Assembly (NCBI GenBank): GCA_003255065.1
Contig: QAOA01006679.1
Location: forward strand, 479,426-543,425
From: Cercis canadensis
Taxonomy: Eukaryota > Streptophyta > Magnoliopsida > Fabales > Fabaceae
Reading direction: 5' to 3'
Length of the DNA: 64,000 nucleotides
This document shows positions 11,417-22,261 of this stretch, one piece after another (position 1 is the first letter of the stretch; each line of letters opens with the position of its first letter). Under the pieces are notes generated by a model. It ran no database searches. It worked only from the letters and a program-made list of their open reading frames with translations, and was not told where the DNA came from. The position numbers and the translations under genes are program-made.

Positions 11417-12977
11417 TATAGGAGAAGATAAATTTGTGAAAAATGAAAAGCGTTTATTGATGTATAATCATTGTGTATTTATATACATACAGGATAAATG
11501 CAAGATAAATAAAAGAGTAAAGGAATAAACCCTATAGCTAATGATAACCGTAAAAGGCTAGTTATCTAATGTAAAAGTAATTTGAATTTTAAACTACTCT
11601 AGATAGAGTCCAGAAGAGATGCTCTATTATGCTCCCGCAAGATGGTGGACCCATCAAGGACACCAATCTTGTCTCGAAGATTACAAAAGGTAGATGTGGG
11701 CAGCTGCTTGGTAAATGCTGAACTAGTGGCGAACGGAAAGCCAGAAGAAGCCGAAAATGGTTAAGTTGAGCTCAAACCTGTACTAGTAGAAAAGGGGCTT
11801 GAGAAATAAGGAGTGGTTGCAGCTGAAGATGAAGCTAATGGTCGAGCCAAATAAGTTTGCAGAAGACAAAAAAAAAAACAAAAAAAGGCATACCAAAACT
11901 AGCTGAGGAAGAAGCTAGCCCAAATGGGGCGGGGCTAGAACCTGCTGCAAAAGATGAAGATGCCGAGAATAAGGAAGCACCTGAACTTGCTAAGGATGCA
12001 AATGAAGCAAACAAAGGGGATGCCGATGAACCTGCAGATGGAGCTATCCCGAAATTGGACAACCCAGAACCTGTCCCAAAAAAAGGGAGAAGATGAAGAT
12101 GCTGCAGATGAAGGAGTGCCAAATTGAGAAGTAGTTGAACTCGAAATTGCCGATCCCAAACTGAAATTGAATGAAAGCGGAGACACTGAATAAGCAGTAG
12201 AGGGTGTGTACCCGAATGACAGAGCCGGAGCAGAGGCATGGATTGCAGTGGAGAATGGAGAGGAAGAAGAAGAGCTAGCGTTTGAGGAAGATAATGTTGA
12301 AGGTGGAAATAATATTGAAGAATGATTTATGGGTAAGATAATTTCAAGATAAGGTGTGGGAGAGTTGTGGGTAGGGGAGATAGTGTTTGAGTTTGGGTGG
12401 GAAGAGGATAATTCGAAGGGAGGGAAGAGGTAGAGATTGAGTGATAATTGGTAACTGGAATGTTATCAAGATTGAGATAAAAAATAGAAGAAGGAGTTTT
12501 GGTTGAAATAGGAAAAGAAAAGGTGGTTTTCACAAATTTTACATGTCTAAAGAAATAGGTTTTGAGGAGATCTCATGCTTCTTTGGCTGTTGAGGGTTTG
12601 CCAAGAAACTTAAGGACATCAGGTTCAAGGGAGGCAAGGATAGCATGAAGGATGAACTTGTCTTGCTGAATCCATAAGGGAAAATTCCGGATTGGAGAAA
12701 GAAAGTCAATTTGAATCAATGGTGATGGGGGGCGGGAGGAGGGTTTTCGGAACTGTAGACTATACAGAAGAAGATAAATTTGTGAAAAATGAAAAGTGTT
12801 TATTGATGTATAATCATTGTGTATTTATACACATACAGAATAAATGCAAGAGATAAATAAAAAAGTAAAGGAATAAATCCTATGGCTAATGACAACCGTA
12901 TAAGGCTAGTTTTCTAATGTAAAAGTAATTTGAATTTTAAACTACTCTAGATAAAGTCCACTAGAGATGCTCTATTA
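11417..12977 (-). mobile_element. Defective Ty1/Copia retrotransposon with two LTRs and most of gag-pol deleted
   Basis: Direct repeats of about 210 bp (11417-11629 and 12771-12977, about 90% alike by eye) flank 1.1 kb. Read on the minus strand, the interior begins with a gag fragment (ILASLEPDVLKFLGKPSTA, about 12570-12680), in which the Trp codon of the usual KEAWDLL is TGA (12573-12575). It then passes through low-complexity Ser/Pro-rich sequence. It ends with the C-terminal tail of a copia polyprotein (FTKQLPTSTF, then LRDKIGVLDG) at about 11630-11720. Protease, integrase, reverse transcriptase and most of RNase H are absent. I could not define a target-site duplication or a clear primer-binding site. 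The open frames at 11835-12239 (minus) and 11857-12096 (plus) are low-complexity shadows. Confidence 0.82.
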
Positions 12978-13239
12978 GATGGAACTCCTTTTCCAATGCG
13001 AAGAGTAGCTCAAGTGTTTTGAGAGTTTGTCGGTAAGAAAAGAGATAGTCACGAGAGGCTATGAGAGTGAAAAATGATGGCAGAAGTGGTTGGAAAACTA
13101 TCAAACTCTCCCTTTCCTTTCCATCTAACCATGACGATGATGCTATTCCATATTAGCTCCATGGGTTATGGAAATTGGAAACTGCAAAATCTTAGCTTGC
13201 ACCTTGATCTCTGCCTCTTGAGTCTTAAAGTGACTCAAG

Positions 13240-14160
13240 ATTGTTGATATATAGATATAGAAGTCGCCAAAAGATACAAAGGCATGAACTTGGTTTCGCA
13301 CTGATATGGAAAACTCCAGTCTAAATTATTAGGACATTTTTGTTGCAAAAGAAAATGGGAAAAAATGGGTTTAAATAGAACAAATCAACCATGTTAGCAA
13401 TCTACATTTAGTCTTATTTACAACAAAGTTTTAGGTCCTATAGCCAAGGAACAAGCTTTAGATAGATGATTAATTCTAGATCATATGCCATGCATTTTGC
13501 CACTGAATCAACCAAGATCACAAAGCTGTTGATTAGAAAATAGCTTAATAATGTTATGATAATATAACTTGAAGCCACTAGGTATGAGTTCTTTGTGAAA
13601 GTTTAAATTATTTGCAGCTCTTAATTCAAAATTTCGGTATCACTGAGCACAACTGCACAAAGAAGAAGCTTGGGCTCTCCCTTTACAATTGATCAGTGGA
13701 GTCTTTATGTGACTCAAAGGTTGACATATATAGGGCAAACATTAGATGGCAATGCTTGGCCCGGCAAACATAGCCTCTTGCTTTGGCTTTTTTAAAGCAT
13801 GGGATAAAGCCAACAAGACTTAAGGAAGAAATGACATGAACTTGGTTTCCCATTAAGACGAAAAACTGAAGCTCTCTAATTAAATTAGATCACTTTTTGT
13901 TATGATAAACAAGAAACAGTTGCAAACATTGAGTTCAAATAGAACAACTCAACCAGGTGACCAACCTATATTTGGTTCTATTTACTATGTCAAATTTTAA
14001 GATTCCATTGTTAGGTAGATGACTTTTTCTAACATAACACGCCACGCATTCCGCGTACCTAATCAACCAAAACCACATAAAATATCCAAAGAGAAAATTA
14101 CTTGATAATGATATCTTAATTGAACTTTCACATTGGCATAGCTTCAAGCTATTCAGCCAC
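13240..14160. repeat. Divergent tandem duplication, about 0.4 kb per unit
   Basis: Two units, about 13240-13600 and 13700-14160, share the same order of phrases: GTGACTCAA, ATGAACTTGGTTTC, AAATAGAACAA.TCAACCA and AATCAACCAA. Neither codes for a protein I can recognise, and the similarity is degraded. The origin is unknown; it could be a duplicated promoter segment or an unnamed transposon. Confidence 0.55.
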
Positions 14161-15473
14161 TATGTATGGATGGTGGAGAAAATTCTGAAACAGAAGTCTT
14201 AATTTAAACCTTCAGGAAAAAAAAAAAGAAGCTAGCTCGTTATGAGCACTCGGCACCTTTTATGTCCCAACAAGAACTTGTAAGGTCAAACTTAATGTAA
14301 GTTTCACGAGGGTTATCAATTTGAGGATATGGATTTAGATATTGTGTTCGACATTGTAAAGAATCTGATTTTGCTGAAAAGAAAGAAAGAAATGGAAAGC
14401 AGAACAGAGAATAGGCTGTGAATGACGCTGTGAGATGGAAGATACTTGAGCATGCTCTCTCTTTAGACTTTAGCTTTGCAATAAGTGACCACCAAATAAT
14501 CGACCGCAAAAGAAGAGTACGAAAAGACTAGAAGCTGCATTTGGATTTGGAGTTGGATTTCTGTGCTTGTTATACACATATGATGGAATCAATTTAGGTT
14601 GTGTGAACATTTGGAGGCCATACTCGAGAATACCTTTTGGTGCTGCCCTCAAAGATGTTGCAGTCTCAGGCATTCAGTTGCCAGGAGAATTGAGTGCGTA
14701 CTCTAATTTAATGGTTATAACTAAGATATATTTATTTTACTAAAATTATTCCAGCCATTGATCCAATAGTATGTAGTAAGTGAAACAAACAGGTATTTTA
14801 AGAATTTAGTTTGTAATGGATTTATCAGAAATATTCACATATGAGTAGTCTAAATGTAGTAACATAGAATATATGGCTCTCACATTAAGTATAAAAGAAG
14901 AGAATTGTAGTATTTAATACCTAAGTTGACTTAAGAGTTAAGATTTACGAGCTTAAGCTTTTAAATTAAGTTGATGCTTATATAATATATTAAGTCATAT
15001 GCTCACAAGAAAATTGGTATTAGAGCCCATAGTAAATATAAGAGACACAGTAGAGTAGAAATTATTTTAGCCAAAAGCAAAGAAAGGAATTTAAAATATA
15101 GCTAATGCATTTTTTATTTTTTTTTAAATCCTTTAAAAGAGGATACCAGGCTATGCACCTGTGCCTTGGCAATTCAAGTCATGTCATAGAACCACCAAGG
15201 ATCCAACCTTAACCAGTTAGTTAAAACATACTTTAATGATGTATGTGGTTTCGTTTTTTTTGTCTTCAGTGCAATTATCTTACATAAAAGCTTTATAGTC
15301 AGAAAGACAAATTGATAACATAAGACTTCAGAAAACTTGATTCCCAAATAAGCCAGAATAATAATAATTCATTAGCCCACTTCATTATTCTACACATTGA
15401 AGCTAATAGGGTTAACCAAATTTCAATTCTTAAATCAACAAACTCCTAAGTATATTATAAAAACAACTAGAAA
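14161..15473. other. Spacer with a possible unassigned coding remnant
   Basis: No full gene is supported. The stretch 14240-14700 has more balanced composition and open frames on both strands: minus 14470-14673 and 14240-14509, and a plus-strand frame at about 14530-14700 with AAFGFGVGFLCLLYTYDG. I recognise no family in either orientation. The end near 15340 matches the 3' flank of neprosin copy 2. Confidence 0.3.
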
Positions 15474-17808
15474 TCAAGTTCCAGTAAACTGTTTGCCGCC
15501 GGGCCCCCCAAAGCTGAAGGTCTGTTTGAGAAAACTTCCTTGATCACCCAAATAAAGAAGGTCATAGTAACTGGTGCTAGTGTCACAATTTTTCTTCAAC
15601 ACATTGGGATTTATGTCAGTTGTCACAAAATTTTCATCCAGAGTCACAAGAACTGCAAAAAAATCAGCCAGATCCAATTTAGTTGAAGGAAGTTCACCAC
15701 TCCCCATGGGTGGACTGACCCCATCAAGGGAAACAAGGGTTTCTCCACCATATCGAACAAAGGAAGCTCCATTGGCTAAATGACTGAATATTTCTTTTGG
15801 CCAGTACCCAATTGCTATGCTATTTAAGTAAATTAACCACCAGTGACCTGTTGAGTTATCCTACATGTACTCCAACAACTTAATATCACGCACTCATGTT
15901 ACCTAGAGGTCATGTTCACCGTATATAATAGGCAAAAGAGAGCAGAAATTTAAGACAGGACATATATTCATCAAAGTCCAACTTTCAAGACACACGAGTG
16001 CACTTTCTAGCAGCATAGTAGGAGATGGGATTAAATCCTTAACATTAAACACCACAATTTCTAAGATTAGGAAATGTGTTGTTAGACCAATAGGTTGTTG
16101 ATTTCTTCACCCTTACTTTGTATAATGATGTATCCCAACAATTCATAAGACAGACATGCAATATCCCAAATATGTTAATTAACCATTAGCCTTAGGAGAG
16201 CAGACAATTAAGAAAGTGCATATTAGTTAAAGGTGTACTGGCAACTGTGATTTTCTACTCCAAATCTTTGTTTTGCCATTGTTATCTTCAAGTTAATCCG
16301 AAATTTCTTCCAATTGTAGGATATTAATGTATATGTACGTGGGGAATGAAGATGAAATATCTCTATAGTGGAAATTAACTCCATCTAATTTTTATAATTA
16401 ATTTCTTCACGAATGCATTGAAAGTTACCTGTTTAACAAGAACCTGAATATGGTATTGTTGTCCTTCCACTATGGAAATACCTGCGTAGCGAACACCAAG
16501 AGTAATACTACAGTCCACTTGTACGAAACCTGGGCAATATGCATTGTAGCAACCAGTTTTCTCACGGTTGTCTATCTGTTTGTAGACAACGAATAAACTT
16601 AATTAATTTGGTGCATCAATCTTCAATTCTTCTTCATAAAAACAATAATTAGAAAAAGGGTTTATTACTGTCCAATGGGAGGTTAGATGTGTACCATTGT
16701 CGTCGTATAAGCTCCTATGAACCTAGCACATTATATAATTGATAAAAGAAGAATTACTCTATCTTTTTCGTCAAGAGATAGGATAAATTATATCACAAAT
16801 TCATATATTTATATCAAGTAAGAAGAGACAATAAACCCTACAACTAGACATGAAGGTTTGAACTTGGAACCTAAAGTATAATTGTAAATTTATTTAGAAG
16901 AAGAAATTTACTTACTGCCCATCCAACTTCTATAATATTAAGTTCATTAAGGGGACCCCTTTGAAGCCAAACTTGAGCCTTACAAAATTGATTCGCTAAT
17001 TCTGGTCGAGGATTATACACACCAATGTATGCTCCTGCTCCATGGTATAACGTTGTATTCTTAAGTGTATCAACAGTAGCTGACTGAAAAGTAGTAAATA
17101 TTTAGAATGAAAGTATTTAACTGTTTCATTACCAAAAGGTGGACGGAATAATAATGGCAAAAACACATAAAATTTCTGAAGTATTTCAAAGAACATAACT
17201 GGTTCAGACTAAGAGCTTACGGGCTTACATGACGACGTTGAATAATGTTTGATTCTGAAGAAGAATCCCCATATCTTAGATGATTGGGTTTAATCCTATG
17301 AATGGGCACTTGTACTGGGGGACAACCTTTTCTTCCTCTGATCTGTTCAACTTCAGCAACTTTACTAACATATGATGGTGATCAGCTTTTCATTGAGCCT
17401 ATTGAGAAACTTGGTCTAAGCTGCGGTACAAGACAAAATAGAATTAATTTCAATTACACTCTATATGTATGATCAAAACGATTTTAATTTTTATGATAAA
17501 TTGGTATTGAGTTGTAATCAGTTAGTATAGAACTGTAGAAAAAGATTAGTGTTTTTCTAAATAAAAAATGATCACAACCGTTAATTATTCTAAAAGGGCA
17601 AAGATGCATGCTCTTATGTTTTCTAAAGTGCAGAAGGTATTATACTCTCCACACTGTAAAAGGCATTTTACTTGCTATTGTTCAGAGTATACAAAGAAGG
17701 AGCCAAAATTCAGGTTTCTTAAGTATCGACAAATGAGTTATCATATATAATATGAGGATTAATATTTTTTTTTCTTAAGGATGTGTTTGGTAGAGGGGTA
17801 AAAGGGAT

Positions 17809-19215
17809 TGATAAGTGGATTTTATACCGTTTATCTCCTAATGTTCCTGCTTGATTCTTGTCTATTCTCGAGAATTTTAGGATAGGTTTTCAAGATTTAA
17901 GTCTCATTCTTGTAGGTTTACGTTTTGGGAACTATGGAAGCTATTTTGGAGAAATTCGGGACAAGAAAGAAAGAAAATCGTGCAAGTTGGAATTGAAGGC
18001 AGGACTTGGGCGCCGCAGCCCCCACCCAGGGCGCCACAGCGCCCTAATGCGTAACAAGACAAACTTCAGCAAGGAAAGGCGCCACAGCGCCCTACATCAG
18101 GCGCCGCAGCGCCCTATGTTCAGGAAGATGGAGACTGAGACCAGAAAGAAGGGCGCCGCAGCGCCCTAGACCAGGCGCCGCAGCGCCCGTCAAGCAAACT
18201 TCAGGGCGCTGCAGCGCCCAAACCCAAGGCTGCAGCCCCCCGGCGGTCAACTCGTGATTTGACCTTTTAACTTCCTAATTTTACTAGGAATTCTATTTTA
18301 ATTTATTTCCTTTTTCTCCTAAACTTCCTAGGGCCTATAAATAGGACTCTAAAAGTCTAATTTAGGGTTCAACACTTTGGAGAGAAGAGGCAAGAATAGA
18401 AGAGGATTCAAGCTTGAAGATCAGAGTTTTTCGGCATCGAATCGGCATCACCAAGAGTTCAATTCTTCCTTTTCTCTGTTTCTGATGTATAATCTGGTTG
18501 TGAGTTTATTTTCTACCTTGAATATGAACTAATTCCACCATCTAGGGTGGAGATGTAGCCTAGTTTATGATGGATTGTTATTTCTAATAAAGAAATCAAA
18601 GGACTTTCTTCTTAAATTGACTTCTTGATCTCTATCCTTAATGCTTCTGTTTGACTGGCCATCAATTTAGATGAGTTGGTAATTACAATAATACTGGAAG
18701 GTTAGTTGTAATTAAAGACCATAGGGATTAAGAACATAAATTACATAAGGGATAGGAATATATCCTTATGGTTTATGTAGCCATTAAAAAGAACCATAGA
18801 ACGAATTGAATTCTGAGATTATTCGTAATTCACATAGGAATATAGTGGATTCATAGTTGAGAATATATTTGTTTGACCTTGGGAAAGGCTAATAAATAAC
18901 TTAGGGTTCTTGGCTAGCAATTAGAGAGATTGTTGTTGATTAATGAATTAGGAATAAAGATCCAGACTAGCTACGGTGAAATCGACATCCTAGATACTTT
19001 CTCATTATATTCTTACTCATTTTTACTGAAATTATTCTATGTTTACTGTTTTGCATTCAAATATCATCATAATTCACCTATCAATTGTCTAGATAAAATT
19101 AGAATACGCATAATTTTGGTACTTAACAGCCACAGTCTCCGTGGGACGATACTTTATCTCACTTCTTTATTACTTGATTACGGCACGTGCACTTGCGTTC
19201 ACATTTTACGTAACA
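17809..19215 (+). mobile_element. Solo LTR C in intron 2 of neprosin copy 3
   Basis: A 1,407-bp unit from TGATAAGTGGA to TTACGTAACA with a perfect 5-bp duplication GGGAT (17804-17808 and 19216-19220). It is closely similar to solo LTR B along its length, with a TATA box (CTATAAATAGG, about 18335-18345). It is longer mainly because of an expanded GC-rich array at 18008-18246. It lies antisense to the host pseudogene. Frames at 17858-18169 and 18930-19229 are chance frames. Confidence 0.9.
18008..18246. repeat. GC-rich palindromic array inside solo LTR C
   Basis: About nine irregularly spaced copies of GGGCGCCGCAGCGCCC-like units in otherwise AT-rich DNA. One copy, GGGCGCTGCAGCGCCC at 18204-18219, is a perfect 16-bp palindrome; the others are palindromic with one mismatched pair. 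Solo LTR B has only about four degraded copies at the same place, so copy number varies between family members. Confidence 0.85.
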
Positions 19216-20781
19216 GGGATCATATTTAAGGAGTAAATTTTACTTTCTTTTATGTATGTTTGATTGCACAAAAGAACAAACAGAGTCCTTACTGATGTTT
19301 GGAGTAAGGTTTATACCCTTATTAACATCCTTAAATATTACTCTATTAACATTTCTCTCTAAATCATATCAAATGCACCCTGAGATATGATTAATTACAC
19401 TAGATACTTGATCACGCCATCAATAATTAAGCTAGCTCAATACACAAGAAAGGACAGCAAAAGATTAGAAGTAGCAGTGCAGTCTGCCACTGGTAAGGAG
19501 AAGAACCCTTGCTTACAAAAAATCTTATCTCCCCACAAGATTAATAAAAGAAGCTCCCACTTGTGAGACCTACGTGTAGAATCTACTTTTTTATGTGAAT
19601 GAAAGTAATACTTCTGGTATATTAAGTATTTCTTTTGTATTTAAATCCCCACTCTCTCATGAATGCAGCCAAAATAAATAAATAAATAAAGTAGCTATGA
19701 GATCTAATTTGCTAGTAATTAGCTACCTGAATTTTTTAGCTCTTTAGAAAAGGATGCTCAAAAGCGGGTTGCTTGTAGGTATCAACACAATCGAAGTCGT
19801 TGCCTTGAATGGCCTGTATATATTATTGCAAATAAACATTAAAAATAAATCCTAGAAGTGAAGATTTCCAATCATAGTTTTCTACTTTGCTAGTGAGTAG
19901 CTATACCTGAAACCCAGGTCCTTCTTGTTCTGCAATTCCGCTTTTTCCGTGAACTAGATTATAGCTTAAACACAGACTGAGAACTAGAAACATATGCAAA
20001 GCCATGAGATTCTTTAGCTAGATTTCTTGAGTCCTAGAAATTAAAACCATCATAGACATGAAGTTATAGGCATATACGCCATTAATTGCAGTTGCATATA
20101 TAGTAATAAGTAATAAATATGTGACCTTCCCATTAATTGTGTTTTACTTTATCTATCTATCAATGCATTTAAGGAAATAACAAACAACGTAAATGCTAAT
20201 TGTACCCGTGAATACTCATGAATGTAAACTTAATTATGATTAATGAATTCAAAGTCAATGGAATGGCTTGTTTCTCATCTTGGTTAAAAATCACTAATAT
20301 CTTGATTTCAATAGTTAATGTGTGAACTTTGCTTTGATTTTATAAACTAATGTTGTTAACCGCACAGGTTGAGATTCAATTAATGCTCCTTTTAATTAGT
20401 GATGATGAGCTTGAGTTATTAATAAATAATAGATAATTTTCAATGCAATTTTAATAATCAATGCCCAAGTCAATATAAAGTCAACGATATATATATATAT
20501 ATGGATTAAATTAAGGTGTATCTGTAGAAATCAAGCTACAACAGGCGAAGGCATGGATAACAGAAGCACACAAATAGGGGAAGAAGATATTTCTTTCGAA
20601 AATAGGGCAAAGATTCTATAAAACTTTTGGAGCCTGTTTAGTTTGGAATTTTTTCTAATTTTGTTTTTATTTTGAGTATTCATTTTTTTTTAAGTGATCT
20701 GGATTTCTTGAAATGAAGAAAACTTCCATTCACAACTACTTCAAGCCATGGACCTCTATTATACTAATAAAAAAAATCGGA

Positions 20782-20871
20782 AACCAAATGATCTGAAGCA
20801 CAAATTAAGTACATATAAAAAAGAAATNCCAAATGATCTGAAGCACAACTTAAGTACATATAAAAAAGAAA
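20782..20871. repeat. 44-bp direct duplication around an 'n' (20827)
   Basis: CCAAATGATCTGAAGCACAA and the bases that follow appear on both sides of the unknown base, with one difference. Probable unmerged contig overlap. Confidence 0.8.
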
Positions 20872-22192
20872 TAAATATAGTGCCAACACAGGTTGGTTCA
20901 TTTAGTTGAAGGGCTCTGTATCACCTATACAGATTGCACCAGCGTGCATCATTTTACAAAACACACTATAGCACAACCCCAACCTCCATCGCATATAGGC
21001 ATGCGTCCTAGATACTGACAGAGTTGTGTAACAGAGCTACTGATTATATATAGCAGGTGACCAGCACAATTCCCCTCCATGAATCAAGCAGCTTAGCTTG
21101 TATCAGTGCTAGCTATTACCTGAATCACATACTACGCTATACCTTACCTAATAATTAATAGCCAGGAAAATGGTAATGACCAACAATTAAAGAAATGTCC
21201 TAGGAATCTATAATGAACTACCCAATGAAGGTCCAAAAATGTGTCTCAAAAGGTTGCTAGCTTCCATGATTCCATCCCTTTGATTTCCAGTCCCCTTCAG
21301 TATCGGTGACACATTTTAGACACTAAAACTGTACACTAAAGAAAACCAATGTACTTATACTTTCAATCATTTTGTTGATTCCTTTAGCTATATATAGTTC
21401 TGGTAGTGAGCAAGATAGCTCTAAATATTTTAGCACTGGGTTTTTTAATGAAAGAGAAGCAAATATGCATTATGTAACTGAATAGACTCAATAGCCTTAG
21501 CTAGATACCTAGAGACCAAACAAATAGAAAGTGATGAAAGTAAAATTAACATTATCAATATACTACGTAGTGAAATTTTGGAAGCTTATAATTGTCAATT
21601 GAGTAAAGTTTATTGAGCTTAACTATATGTAATCTAATAGACTAATCGAGGACATTTGGAAAGAAATTTCACTATTTAAGCATTAGCTTTTTGTGATAGC
21701 GAAATATATATTAGTATGACTATAAAGTGCAATATACTAATATCTAATAGTATTTTTGGAAGGGAAGGTCGAAACTAGAGATAGGAAGAAAATGAAGTAA
21801 TTTTAATTTCACACATTTATATTTAATCTCAAGAAACTAATTCAATATAAGAGATTAAGCTATTACGAGAAGAAATAGACGAGAATTCATTATTTGATCA
21901 AAGTATGGATAAAGTAGAATTCCACCAATATACCCATGTGCTAAAATTTATTTCAAAACTTTTTTATTTATTTAAAAATGAGAAAGAAGCTGAGACTATA
22001 AGGATGGAAGTTCAAACTGTGCACCATTTGATCAAAAAGCATCTAATATTTCATGTCAAGAAACCACCATCATCTTAAAAACTTCAACAGTTAGGAGAAG
22101 GGTCATTATTAGTTTTACTTTAACCTCCAACACTTGGAGAGTAATAGAGAAAAATCAACATAAAGTTTATCTATCTGACTATCTCATTTTCA

Positions 22193-22197
<5 letters not shown>

Positions 22198-22255
<58 letters not shown>
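22198..22255. repeat. (CT)n microsatellite
   Basis: Uninterrupted CT dinucleotides, about 28 units, passing into TTTCTTTC. Confidence 0.95.

Positions 22256-22261
<6 letters not shown>

Larger units (their letters stand above)
15474..20005 (-). pseudogene. Neprosin-like gene copy 3, two in-frame stops
   Basis: Exons: 19907-20005, 19727-19813, 17229-17420, 16916-17083, 16669-16722, 16429-16575 and 15474-15860. They keep one frame of about 377 codons, with a signal peptide (MALHMFLVLSLCLSYN), activation peptide and DUF239 domain. Both putative catalytic glutamates remain (IIEVGWA and RYGGETL). Two stops interrupt it: TAA at 19736-19738 in exon 2, where the paralogues encode Asn-His, and TGA at 17382-17384 in exon 3, where copy 2 has GGA (Gly). 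All splice sites look usable. Intron 2 holds a 1.4-kb solo LTR. The rest of the frame is clean, suggesting recent loss. Assembly error is possible, but both stops would have to be wrong. Confidence 0.85.

Noticed and set aside
11835..12239. 134-codon open frame on the minus strand (and 79 codons on plus at 11857)
   Set aside because: Low-complexity Ser/Ala/Pro sequence inside the defective copia element; no domain, and both strands are open because of composition.
14240..14700. Possible gene on either strand
   Set aside because: Open frames exist on both strands but none shows a known family or a consistent exon structure; kept only as an unassigned stretch.
22198..22255. Possible CRISPR or satellite array
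   Set aside because: A simple CT microsatellite; no spacers. No CRISPR arrays are expected or seen in this plant DNA.
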